The position numbers were made by a program, and so were the translations under genes. The notes under the pieces were generated by a model. That model was not told the DNA's origin. It saw nothing but the letters and a program-made list of their open reading frames with translations, and did no database searches. A DNA stretch of 64,000 bases from Owenia fusiformis (lineage: Eukaryota; Annelida; Polychaeta; Sabellida; Oweniidae), in the NCBI GenBank assembly GCA_903813345.2, contig CAIIXF020000001.1, positions 54,331,885 through 54,395,884 of the forward strand, written 5' to 3'. This document shows positions 9,905 to 21,434 of this stretch, one piece after another (the stretch's first letter is position 1; each line of letters opens with the position of its first letter).

Positions 9905-12064
9905 TTGCCTCTTGATTTTGAATCTTTGATAGATACCCAGCAGAGTGAAGAAACAGGGTCGCCTATATTCAAATTCTGGTACATGGTACTCCAATTACAA
10001 GTTCTGGGTCTAACAAATGTTAGAGCTGTGAGACTTGGGGACTTCAGGCTCTACAAAGAAACTATCATGGAAATCATGCCATGGTTTGTCTCCCTGGATC
10101 ATACCAATTATGCCTGCTAGGTACTTGTCCATGTAAGTGATATGGTTTAGCTCAAAGAAATACACCCTGAAGTTCACAATGGTTTCATGAAGGGGCTTTT
10201 CACTGTCAGCAAGTCAATAAAAAGCTTCTCCTCCATGTCAATAGACCAAGCCCATGAGCAAAATAATAGTGTGATCAAAAGTAAGGGTGGAGCTGTGGGG
10301 TTGTTCGACAATCCAACCGCATTACAGAAGTGGATGGTCGATGGTCCAGAGATCGCAAGAATGTTAACTGAGTTTGAGGATGAGATGAATAATAATGATG
10401 GTCCTTGCAAACCATGAGCACAGTGTTAGTTTTCAAACCAGTTTCAACAAATATGTCAATTCCCTTACTTAGGTTATCAATGATTTAGGAAACCCCTTTA
10501 TTGCAACATCAAAGGAACTTTGGACACTTGATACTAAAGATGTAATGTCAAGCAGTGCAGTTGACACATTGAACACAATTGAGAAAAGGGGGAAAGTTAA
10601 TGTGAAGTATATATAAAGGAGAGAATTATTGAAAGATCAAAAGCCATCACCAGACCCTATCAAGAGAAACAATTTCAAGATCTTCAAACAAATCTAAGTC
10701 AAGTTCAAAGCTAGCAAGCTTGAAAAATGACACTGCCCTATTTTCACAACTATACATAGTGTGCCAGAAAAGAGACGGCAACTTAGATGAACTTTTCCGA
10801 CATGAGAACCAGACATTCCCTCCATCCCTTTCACAAGATGGCACAATCAAGACTGTACTCAAAGCAAATATCTTAAAACCAGTAGAAGACCTTGTTCCAA
10901 ATAGAGAGATCAATACACCAGATGTTGAAGCCCTGTTTCTTGATGGTGCCGTAATAGTCCACCTGCTGAAAACTCAAAAAGCAAGAACCTTCCTACAATA
11001 CTCAAATGACATTTAATAAGTATACTGCCAATCAACTTAATAGAGTACAAAGACTTGATATTTTATGGGATCAATATATACCAAATAGTGTCAAATCTTC
11101 AACAAGAAAAAAGCATGGATCTGGAAAGCGTCAAATAGTTTATCCAGAAAACAAATTGCCAGGGAATTGGCCAGAATTTCTACGCTCGGATGACAAGAAA
11201 AGTGATCTCTTTACCTTCCTTGCATCAAATGTCTCAGCCATTCCAGTACCAGAGAATAAAATCCTGATTTCAACAATTGGGAATTCTGCAGAGGCATATC
11301 CTAAGCAGCATGTCTCTGAGATTTCACCATCATCCCATGAAGAGGCAGATTCCCGAATCTTTCTGCACATATATGATGCAATGAAAAAAGGCTTCACAAA
11401 AATGACGATAAGAACAGTTGATTCAGACATTGTTGTTCTGACAGTTAGTACAACTAAACATTCAAATCTGGCTCACCTTTGGCAAGGGAAAGTCCTATAG
11501 ATACCTTCCAGCCCACGAAATTGCCCATGAAATGACTCCTCAGAAAGCCATGTGTTTCCCAATATTCCATGCTATGACTGGGTGTGACACCACATCAGGC
11601 TTTAATGGAAAGTCTAAGACATCAGCCTGGAACCAACGGAGTACCTACCCTGAATTGACTACAGTATTAACAGAAATCTCAATACGACCCAATACCCTGC
11701 TTGATGCCTATTTTAGAGCAGTTCATTATTCTGGTCTCCAACTTAAAACAAGCAATGAAACATCAATCAATGCTGCGAGGAAGGAGATGTTCACAAAGAG
11801 GACTTCAATAATATCACACATTCGTCCAACATCAGATGACCTTTTACAGCATATGAAGAGAGTCATATACCAAGCTGTATTTATTTGGGGGCAACCACTT
11901 ACAGTGAATCCTCAAGTTCCTTCCCCAGCTGAGTGGGGCTGGATATTTGAAGACACCAAATGGATACCAAGGTGGACAACCTTACCCCAAGCATCAGACG
12001 CTTGCCAGGCTCTCATAAAGTGTAGCTGCAAAACCAATGCATATCAACACAATGCAAGAGTCTG
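9905..12064 (+). pseudogene. Decayed copy of a widespread multicopy invertebrate gene (function unknown, nuclease-like motifs)
   Basis: Fragments in all three forward frames line up, in order, with one large protein family found in many copies in cnidarians, molluscs and other invertebrates. They are: MPWFVSLDHTNYA (near 10080); the SIDQAHEQNNSVIKSKGG block (10240); an NDTALFSQLYI..RDGNLDELFRHEN block (10725-10810); RLDILWDQYIPNS and NKLPGNWPEFL (11060-11190); SHEEADSRIFLH then TVDSDIVVL (11335-11445); and FHAMTGCDTTSGFNGKSKT (11560-11620), ending in PSPAEWGW. EEAD followed by DSD resembles the acidic core of FEN/XPG-like PIN nucleases, which is inference only. At least three frame changes and stops near 10118, 10413, 11014 and 11500 make it inactive. 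Its multicopy nature suggests a mobile element. The 123-bp direct repeats at 8734 and 12834 bracket it. Confidence 0.75.
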
Positions 12065-12649
12065 AAAGGAAATCTTGTTTGTACAGCATTATGTGTGTGT
12101 GATGGCAATTGTTCTTCATAAGGACACTGCAACATACCAAAAAGTAACTATGATACTGATAGACACTAGTATAAATCCTTCTATTGATAAGATTAATAAA
12201 ACTATGATTTAAAAATGTGTGCAAAGTGAAACTAAAGGAACTATGAAACAGATATAGATAGTTGATATATGGAGTCTAACTGCACTCAGAAGCCAAAAGA
12301 AACCACAAGTCAAGCCGTATCGACCATTTTTCTGTATATCTAAAAGATGGGTGTGACTCAAAACAAGCCTTTAACAGTGAAAAAGGTGAAAAATAATAGT
12401 CATGTGAAGCATTAGATATAGATGTAATTTTAAAATTATATATCACTTATTTGATTTACTCCTGCTACTGTGATATGGTGCAAAATATTCAATACAAGAA
12501 AAGTGGGCGTCGCCCATCACCACCCTTTAACATAGCAATCGAAAATCAATGGTATTTCATATTTTTACTTCAACATCAACTTCTTAACATGATAAGGTAA
12601 TATTAAATTTGAAGTATGAGCATAATTTAGTAAAAAAAATTGTGTCAAA

Positions 12650-12700
12650 TTTTTTTTAGCCCCCCCCCCTTCCGTGACCATGGGGGGGGGGTAAGAATTG
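12650..12700. repeat. C-run / G-run pair
   Basis: A run of about ten C and a run of about ten G lie 16 bp apart around ttccgtgaccatg and can pair as a hairpin. Probably the degenerate end of a repeat like that at 6820. Confidence 0.5.
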
Positions 12701-12833
12701 TAAAATTAGGGTAGTTCCTATGGGGCGATTTTTTGGCACAGTTGCTTTATTTAAAGAGTAGCAATCAGTGATCATTTGAGGAAAGTTTCACGATTTGTTC
12801 CGCAAACGGCGATTACTTTACACTATTTATCCC

Positions 12834-12956
12834 GACAATAAAATTGTTATAATAAAATAAGCTTTCTTTTATGTACTCATTTATTCTTTGAGCCAATACC
12901 AAAAGGGGCTGGATCTGGCTTCGGATATGTGTATAGACATATGTTTGATCTCTGTA
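12834..12956. repeat. 123-bp direct repeat, right copy
   Basis: Exact copy of 8734-8856. The bases on each side differ completely from those around the left copy, so the boundaries are sharp. Confidence 0.9.
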
Positions 12957-13212
12957 GTGAAATGACCGATTTCAATCTGGTGGTAATATTGAATATGACA
13001 AAAGTAGCTAATTTTCATTGGTGTGCCTAAATTGTGAGTCACTTTGGATTATGGCAAGATATCAAGATAAGGCTCGTGACATAAGGCTACATCGCGTAAA
13101 AACTGGGCCCAAAAAAGAAAATATAATGTCTAAATGAAAAAACAATTCCCGGTAGTGCCATTTTTTGAATCTAAGTTGCCCAATTTATCAGAAGCACTCG
13201 TTGCCATAAGTC

Positions 13213-13795
13213 GCGCCCTCAAAACCCGGGTTTGCCGTCATCCAAACCCGCCTTTGCAAAAAAACGAACGGTGCATTATTTGACTCGTTCGTGTTATTTT
13301 CGATACTTTTCAAACCAGAATTTTCATTGTTTTTATTAGAAGGGTTCCTCGTAATTAACTCTTAACTATGGATATGTTGACTTAACTACAACGGACTTTT
13401 AACGAGATGTTTTGCGCATAGGGATATTGACCTATGACTGCTGACCTATACCGGCGATTACTAGAGTGCTGCTAACTCGATAAAAGGCTGGCGCTGGCTA
13501 GAATTGTCTATGGTTCTAGCCAGGATAAAGATACCAGTTCTTCAACTCGACAATGGGAAGAACTGCTCTACCTTAGTGACTAATATGTCATGATATGACA
13601 TCTAAAGAGTCAATAAAAGATATATATTATAAAGTGTCTTGTATGATGCGCCCTCAAAACCCGGGTTTGCCGTCATCCAAATCCGCCTTTGCAAAAATGT
13701 GAACGGTTCATAATTAGAGTCATTCGTGTTATTTTCGGGAGTTTTCAAACCTGGATTTAATTGCTTTTATTTGAAGATCCTTGTTATCAATTGTA
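13213..13795. repeat. Pair of direct repeats, about 145 bp each
   Basis: 13213-13360 and 13648-13795 share gcgccctcaaaacccgggtt and tgccgtcatccaaaYccgcctttgcaaaa, then diverge gradually (tcgttcgtgttattttcg / tcattcgtgttattttcg). Only 287 bp lie between them. They may be copies of one interspersed repeat or the two ends of a small element. No coding potential. Confidence 0.75.
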
Positions 13796-13799
13796 ATAT

Positions 13800-15140
13800 T
13801 GTAAGATTTTGGCCCAGACTGACACAACAGAAATTGTCAACACTGGAGGATGGTAATAGCTCGTAATTGTATTTAAATCAAATATTATCCATATTTATGA
13901 ATAAAAATAGTATGTCAAGTTCCTCATCTCTACTGGTCAATTTTCCTTGCTTTAGTAGCCGTTGACCTGATACATTATCTTAGTCAAAATAGAGAACGAT
14001 CGAATATAAGGGGTCTTCTAGCTTTGCACATTTTAGACCAATCATAATACATAACTTTTTCTAATATGTTTAACGTCTTGTTAGATAAAAAATAACACGT
14101 ATAAAATTCTAATAAAACGAAATTTTATATTTCGTGGCCTCATTAAACACTTATTTCGTTTTGAATGACCTTAAACCCTGGTCCGCGAAACACACATTTA
14201 AATAAGGGATTGGCGCACCCGGGTCTGACTGTAAACCTCCTGTTCACTGTCTTATGAATTATGAATGTAGTTTCGCACAGTTGTCAACGGAAACAAACAG
14301 TGAACCCTGCTTTCCCGAACCCGGGTTTCCAGGATTCGCCTTGCATGCCTTCGACTCTTTCTCCAATTTATGTGGGGAAGAGCAAGTTTTCCTTTAATTA
14401 AGAAAACTAGAAAGGTACAGTATAGGACCACACTTTTTAGGAAAAGGGGGGGGGGGTCGTTCAAGCACCCCTGGCTACGGGCCTGTATACGGTATGACAA
14501 TTAAGTCTGGGGGACGGTCCTGCCCACGGTTGGTCTTTCGTTTCAACCATCAAAACATTATTAATCGTAACATAATGACATAGGGTAAGACATTGAGGGA
14601 AAATCCAGTTGCAATGACATTGGATGTCCAAATTGAAACAAACTATGAACTTACCACATACATCACTGCACTGAGCCAACATCACTTTAATACGCATGAC
14701 TGAGCAGATATGAGAGGCGGGGATATTGCACAGCATCGCCACGGTACACTAGAACATTGAAACTGGAAGCAACGCAACTCCTTTAAGCTAATTAAATTCA
14801 CACCAACGGCGCTTTGATGGCGCTTAAATACGGCGTGCAAAACGGCTTAATTCAATTTTGAGAAAAGCCAGAAAGTCTCAGATCAAGACAAACTACGAAA
14901 AAAGTTATCGATAAGATTCCTTGAGGGGGGCAGATCCTCATAATCGTTTTGAGGGTTAAACAAATATAAAGATGCTAGCTAAAAGGCGTTTCTGTTGTCT
15001 CTCATGTCGGCATCAGCGAAGCAGTTTTTATGTACCATCAAAAGTGGTGACATTGTTATAAATAAGTTTGGCGTCTGTAACAAATGGCAGGTTGTGGCAT
15101 TTTGCATTTCAATGTCTTGTTCAGGGCTTATAGACTTCCA
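13800..15140. other. Non-coding stretch with repeat debris
   Basis: No gene recognised. It contains a 12-base G run near 14447, followed by tcaagcacccctggctacgg, which looks like the end of a G/C-run repeat. Two minus-strand frames of 82 and 93 codons here have no recognisable features. Confidence 0.4.
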
Positions 15141-15145
15141 CGACC

Positions 15146-15344
15146 GCAAACATCAGTCCTGACGTCCCGTACTACATTCCTTGCGCTCGAACCACGATTT
15201 TCATATCGAGAACGTAAAATATTTAGTCGTGCGAACATATTTCTCTTCTCGTTCTCACGCACAGAGATCTGTGCTCACGAACCACTATGTACAAGTGGTT
15301 CGAGTGCAAGAAACGTAGTTCGCGACGTCAGAACTGATGTTCGC
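15146..15344. repeat. Long interrupted palindrome P2
   Basis: Outer arms such as AACATCAGT / ACTGATGTT, GACGTC / GACGTC and CTTGCgCTCGAACCAC / GTGGTTCGAGTGCAAG pair across about 200 bp. Nested inside (15251-15282) is a second hairpin: GTT, CTCACG, CACAGA, GA, TCTGTG, CTCACG, AAC. The CTCACG island is the same on both sides rather than complementary. The region is CpG-rich compared with its surroundings. Confidence 0.8.
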
Positions 15345-15639
15345 GTTGATGGACGAAGTACCTATTGCTTATCACATATTGCAAATGCACGAATGTTTCA
15401 TTGTTCATGAACTCCATGTGGCTTTCTCTCTTAACTTGAACTTTGTGTGGCTTGCTCTATTGATATGAAATCTGTTTGAGCTTCTCAATTTGAAGCCCAT
15501 GGCGTGTTTGAGTTTCTTTAGTTAAAGCCTGTAATGTAAGCCACATAAGGCTACATTTGATAGGATGAGAGGCTATGTATATTCATTAATGTTAGATATA
15601 ATTTTAGTGAGAGCTTTAAGATCCAATGTCACCCATTAG

Positions 15640-15872
15640 ACGATTGACAGATCTGGGGGGGGGGGGGTCAATTGGACCCAATTTAATTAGGGACTCATAA
15701 TTAGGGGGTCTTTTGGGCATTTAACTGGGCCTTTTAGTCCTTATTTTTGAAGGACAAATTATCAAGAAAATGGACCTTAGGCTACACTTTCAAAATATGG
15801 GTCCACCTCTTGACTTTTCAGACTTGAAATATGGCCCTCCCCTTATTGGTTCCCAGATACGCCCCTGCAGAT
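15640..15872. mobile_element. G/C-run interspersed repeat, copy 2
   Basis: It starts with a run of 13 G and ends ccttattggttcccagatacgcccctg, matching the copy at 6820-7147 in the order of its words: gggccttttagtccttatttttga, aagaaaatggacct, gggtccacctcttgac. The 80-codon frame across it is not a gene. Confidence 0.65.
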
Positions 15873-16746
15873 TGATAGTGTCATATCAACTTACTGCAAA
15901 ATTCTTAAAGTCCAAGGAATGGTATTACATGCATCTTGATGTACATGCAGGGCATGCCTTAAGCGTCGGACAGCTGGTCATTATCTGGTTACTTTTGATA
16001 CTGACCAGTTGATTTTTCAACTAGGTATAGGAAAATAACATTGCAACTGGTCAGTAATGCCTTTTTGACCAGCAGCTCTGGAATCCTTAGGGCATACACT
16101 GTGTACATGTACATGAATTCTGTGAATGTCATATAAAAATCATAGTGCAGTCAGAAAGAGGGTTTGAGCGTGCGTTCAGAGGGATTTTATGGGACATATT
16201 TTTTTATGCTGCTTGTATGATTTTACATATTTTTATGGATTACTAGATCTTAGTTTTTCAGCTTTTAGATTTTGTGGCCATTTTACCCCCCATGGGCTAT
16301 AATTTGGACCCCTACTATAAAATTGGGCTAGAACTCCAAAAATACTCATTAGAATGTTTCCAAATTGCTATGGTATATTGGTATAGGCTAACTAAATATA
16401 TGATAACAACTTCAAGTCACATGGTTAAGTGGTTGCCATGTTAATGGATAAAACATACCCTTCGGGTGTCAATTTTCAGGCCAATTTTTCAGGAATGAAA
16501 GAGTCATTTCGAACACCTCGCTAAACACAATAAATGGGACATTGTACTACATTGTACATACTGGTGGAATGTACTTTTCTAGTTGCAATTAGTGTTATAC
16601 CAAAAGCAACAGAAAATTAGTTATTTTTGAGATTGTTTGGAAGGAATTTGAATATGAATGATTACCTTTTGGATTGATATCAAACAACTGACACTTCTTA
16701 TAATCAAAATTCAACATGAGATCATCTAATGGAAGAATATTATCAC
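15873..16746. other. Non-coding stretch downstream of the BTB gene
   Basis: AT-rich, no gene or clear repeat boundary seen. Confidence 0.4.
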
Positions 16747-16752
16747 TTTATT
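16747..16752 (-). terminator. Polyadenylation signal of the BTB zinc-finger gene
   Basis: AATAAA on the minus strand only about 19 bp after the TAA-type stop that ends at 16771. If used, the 3' UTR would be very short. Confidence 0.55.
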
Positions 16753-16770
16753 CCAAGATAATTTTGAACA

Positions 16771-19700
16771 TTAAGAATGGTTCAAATTTTTGTAACAATC
16801 ATTCGGCAAGCCCATATTCTCCAAATATTTCATAAAGTCAAGTTTACAATGACTTGTAAAATTCACATCATGCTTGCCGAGGATATGTGTGAACAAACTC
16901 CCTAGATACCTAAATGTGAGGCCACATGCCATACAACCAAATGGTCTGTGGATGTATGTTTTTGTTTCATTTTGCTGCCGACTATGTATAGTAATATGAG
17001 CAAACACTTTGCCCAACGACTCTACAACTAATATTGGATGGTCTGGTTTTTTACTAGTTGGACAACCCGTTGAATTTGTTGAAATGAAATCTCGATATTT
17101 CTCGAGTGTACTCTTCGGGCATGTTTGACTGGGACTTCGAGGACTGAAATATTTCTTTTTTGCACCATTCATATCATTACACGTGAACTTCTGATGCAAA
17201 ATAAGAACCTTCTCTGTTGAGAAACATTTTGCACATGCTTTACACTTGTATAACCGGGTTGTTAATTCTCTGTGAATCTCTTTAAAATGGTTTATCAGAT
17301 CTGCTGGGCTGCTGTGATGGAGAGCAATATCACTACAAAGTCCGCAACGAAGATGTAAAGCACATTGTCCAGCCTCGTGTTTTGTACATTCTCCTTTATT
17401 AGGAAATATCTTATTACATTTGTAGCACTTTGTTTTGTCATCAGAGTTGGACTTTATATTATGATTTACAATGAAATGTTCACGCCAACTATCCACCTTG
17501 CAGGTCTTGAAGTCACACAATCCACACTCCATCATTGATGCTATATGAATAGCCCATGGGCCTGTTAAAGAGAATAACTTTTTGCAGCATGAACATTGAT
17601 AATGAGTTTTTGGGTCCTTGTTAGGTTCACTGAGGATATTGGAATCTGCTTCGCTATCTTTAGGTTCACATTTTACAAGATTAATATTACATGATTCTGA
17701 GTCTTGAGTTGTCGGAGTTTCAATTTCAATTAGTTTTTGGAAATCTGCCTTTGCTGTCTTCATAGCAGATGAAACAATGCTAGAAAGGTCTGCTTCAGTT
17801 AAACTTTGAACATGACTCTGTTCAACATTTTTTTCTGCTTTAATTTCTTTCAACTCCATTTTTTCTGCTTTGTTTTGTGATACTAGTGACCTCTTTCGCT
17901 TATTTAAGGGGGAGGCATGTTCAACAGGTGTGGACGAATGTGCTTGTTGTTTATCACTATGGGAACCTGTAGATTTAGCTTGCAGATTCCTACCAGGTTT
18001 TAACTTAATTCGCACCATTTCTCCTGAAAATACAGCCTTAGATTTGTGTGGAGATGTTGATGTTTCTTCATGTCTACTTAAATCTGGCAAACAATTTGAA
18101 TCCATTGGATTCTGATTCTTTGTTCCTTCTGATATAACTTTCCTTAATTTTCCACGCGACCTAGAAGATGACGACTCCAAACCTGAAGAAACACTTGATA
18201 TTATTTCAAGCCTTTTCATCTTCACTTTAAGCATTTTTACTCCAATTGCGTGTTTTGATTTAGTGGTCCTTTTTCTATTATTTGATATCTCATTTGACTC
18301 AGTAACAGGTTTGTCTTGAACTTTGTTTAGGAGGACCTGAAATCATAAAAATCGCATGTGTTATAATCTGAATCTGCGATTCTTGGATAAAGTATCATGC
18401 TATACATACATAAGGGCAGTTTATGGTTTTCTCTAAATCCTATATAAAAGGTACTGTTTATGCATTAAGAAAATAAAATTTAATGGTTCAAATATAGTAC
18501 TTTTATTAAATTCATCTGATGTTGCTCAGAAAATATTTAAGTTGAATGTTAAAATTCATATACAGAGTGGTCCAAAAAGTGAGCCCTTGCAACAAACTAT
18601 ATCTTAGTTATCATTTGCATAAATGGGCTGATATTCTCACATATTTTAGAGGAACTAACTTATGCAAGACCTTAGACTGAGTAACCTTTATGATACCCAC
18701 AAAAACTTTAAGACCCTTCTCTGAAACATGTGAGAATATTAGCCCATAAATGCAAGTTATAACTGAGATATAGCTTGTTTCAAGGGTTCATTTTTTGGAC
18801 CACCCTGTATTTTGAAATGAACTCTTTTTGAAGATTTCCAACAATTAAAATAATCAAATCTTAAACTAAGCCATAAGAAATAACATTTGGATAAAAATAG
18901 AAATATTCTCAAACTTTGCACACAGCAGACAAATACCCAAAACAGATTTAAAATAAGATAAGATTGGTTACCTTAAATGTATTTTTGGCAGAACTGATCT
19001 CAAGCATTTCTGCAGCTGCTAGGCCCTTATTAATAATTTCAGGGTTCCTAGTATAGATAGGTTGACGATAAATATGTTGCAGAACCAGATTCATGCCTTC
19101 ACTGCTTAGCCAGGGCATTTCATAGTGATCTTTTAAGACGTTCTCTTGGCAGAAAGCTTTGAACTGAGCACTGGCATGTACTAATATCAATTTGTGTAGT
19201 TTAAACTCAACATGTTGTTTGGGATCTTTCCCATTCCCTGAAAACAATCATTATTTATACTACATGTATTTCTATACAGAATGGATAAAATGACAAAGGG
19301 TAAACATAATTCACTGTGGAAGAGCATGAGTAACTGTACATGTATCAAGTCTTTGTTCCCTGACCACCCTGTCTTCTATCCATAGACTTGTAAAGACCAA
19401 AGGACCAACCTATTCTATCTGCTACTATAGTATTGGTAGACATGGATCTCGTCAATGAAGTATTTTGCAAGTTAATGACTCTCAGCTTCAAAACCCATAT
19501 ATATATAACTGTATTTTGTTATTTAAGTATAATATAAAATGCCTCTGTTTTTAATGACAATATAATATAAAACTAATATAAATATTCCACAGATAAAATG
19601 GCATTTTCAGGTTTAGTGCTCCATAGTAATAAAATTGTTGTGTATCAAAATAAGGCTTTAATACAATCAAGTTACTTATCAATGATCTTCATACATGTAT

Positions 19701-20658
19701 TTGATATCTAAAAATTTGATAATGAACAGAAATGATACATACCCAACACAGATATAGTTATATCACAGAGTTTTCCCTTTAGCCGTAACGCATTTGCTTC
19801 TGTCCAAAAAACAGAGTCCCGTTCTTCTATTAGCTCAGTATGTTCATACTCATCCAACAAAGCTTTGCACTCTGAAAATGTATTCAGTCAAAATTAAGTA
19901 TACTAAAATCTGGATTGCAGGGCTCTGCATGTAGAATATTGAAATATGTGTTATTTCCACTTGACATTAAGCAATAATATATTGGGGCAAAGTTGCAATA
20001 ATCTGATAATTGGGGCAAAGTAGTGCATATATCATATAAAATACCTGTATCACTTTTCTCTTCCATAGTCAAAGTTGTTTTCTTTGCATCAAGTTTCTTA
20101 TTATCCGCATCAAAATACTGCATGCTAAAAATAACAAATACTTAAAAGTATTTACAAAAGTCACCACATCTTGCACACAATTAGTTACTGGTTACATTAC
20201 TGGTGAGATGATCATTATTAAATAGAATTGATTCCTTTATGTTTAAATTACTCTTTCAGTTGTGCACCTTTAAATACTACTTTAATATTGAGTCAAGAGC
20301 CCAGCTCATACTGATGCAAATAGTTGACAAGGCTGAGGCTAAGGTGCTTTAACTCTAGTAAATGAATGGGGTGAAAAGAAAATGTTTCCATCAAGGACCA
20401 GGTTACCATTCTAATCATAATTGTAAGAATAATGTACAGGTGTATAATTGAACTACATTTACTGCACTCTGTTCAGTGTACAACATACTTTTCTTCATGT
20501 AGCTCTAATAGGTAAGATAGAACCTCTAAGTTAGATCTAAGATTCAAATCTTTATTTTTCATGCATTCTGAGAACTTCTGTTTGACATCATCTGGCAACT
20601 GAAGGGTTGTTGGAGTTGAAGAGTCTGTCATTCTCATTTTTCTCTTTGATGATGCCAT
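16771..20658 (-). CDS. BTB/POZ and C2H2 zinc-finger protein, five coding exons
   Basis: Minus-strand exons at 20489-20658, 20045-20124, 19743-19871, 18972-19237 and 16771-18336 join with GT-AG sites and matching phases into 736 codons. A BTB/POZ domain (residues about 112-215: KLCDITISV, EFKLHKLILVHASAQFKAFC, VLQHIYRQPIYT) spans exons 3-4 and should mediate dimerisation and partner binding. A Lys/Ser-rich linker with a KRKR-type nuclear signal (about residue 361) leads to a zinc-finger block at about 461-704. It holds about six fingers: some C2H2 (CGLC..HFIVNH, FGCMACGLTF..HILGKH), others C2HC (CYKC..HEAGQC, YKCKAC..HQKFTC), with irregular linkers. It is probably a nuclear DNA-binding regulator of ZBTB type, but I cannot assign an orthologue. 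An acceptor just before the ATG (exon from 20667) implies a 5' UTR intron. Intron 4 holds a MITE (18563-18807). Confidence 0.9.
18563..18807. mobile_element. 245-bp TA-flanked MITE in intron 4 of the BTB gene
   Basis: Ends CAGAGTGGTCCAAAAAGTGA and complement of CAGGGTGGTCCAAAAAATGA, with TA on both sides. The inverted arms run about 95 bp (gggctgatattctcacat / atgtgagaatattagccc). It has a Tc1/mariner-type TA target and no coding potential. Confidence 0.85.
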
Positions 20659-20667
20659 TTTAAGTAC

Positions 20668-21434
20668 CTATAAAACATGAACTAGAATTAGTGTTACTAT
20701 AGATATTCTGAAATAACTTCAACTGTTATAGTTAATCTTTTTATTTGTTGATTTTGGACATGTGTGTCTTGTTCCATATCTTAAAAAAAACAGTCACATT
20801 AATTAGCTGGAGACTATATTAACAATCAAAACGTTAAGGTTCGTTTTAGGTTCGAGCCTAAACAAACCTAAAAATATACCTAAGGTGAACCTAAAAATCT
20901 TAGAAATATCTGAAGCAAATCTATACAACGTTATTTTTATTGAGCATCAAGAGCATCAACTATATGTTCGCTGATAAAACATAAGAATTTAATGATTTGA
21001 AAAAAATAATGAAAACTGGTACAGCAATTTGCGCTTGCATTAGGTTAGAAAATTTGTGAGTCCCAAGGACGCAATTTTTTTTAAAAAGTGTGTCCTTTGA
21101 AAAAAAAGTGTGTCCACTATTTCTAGCCTGTTTTGAGGTATAACTTTATTTTAAAAGCATTTTTTACCAAAACACCTTTCAGTTTTTGATTTCTTGCCGC
21201 GAATTTAAAACGGAAGTAAACGTTAAGTACAGACTGAATAAATGCATGTTCGTTCATTCGACAATGAATACATTTTATTTCATGAATAACCTAATATTTG
21301 TTTCTGAATAGGAAAAACTGTGGCGTGTCATGGTTTCAAATCTAAAAATAAACAAAGTCGAAAAAATTCGAGAGAATCATGATTATTTGTAAATATTCAA
21401 CATGTTGAGCCTTATTTACGATTCAAATAAAGGT
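20668..21434. other. Probable 5' UTR intron of the BTB gene and flanking DNA
   Basis: AT-rich, no coding potential. Around 20838-20900 a short motif, ttcg(ttt)taggtt / aacctaaa, repeats. The first non-coding exon and promoter of the BTB gene should lie at or beyond this stretch (perhaps near 24000), but I could not place them. Confidence 0.4.

Noticed and set aside
10174-10913. Minus-strand frames of 78-96 codons opposite the decayed gene
   Set aside because: They are antisense shadows of the recognisable plus-strand family blocks.
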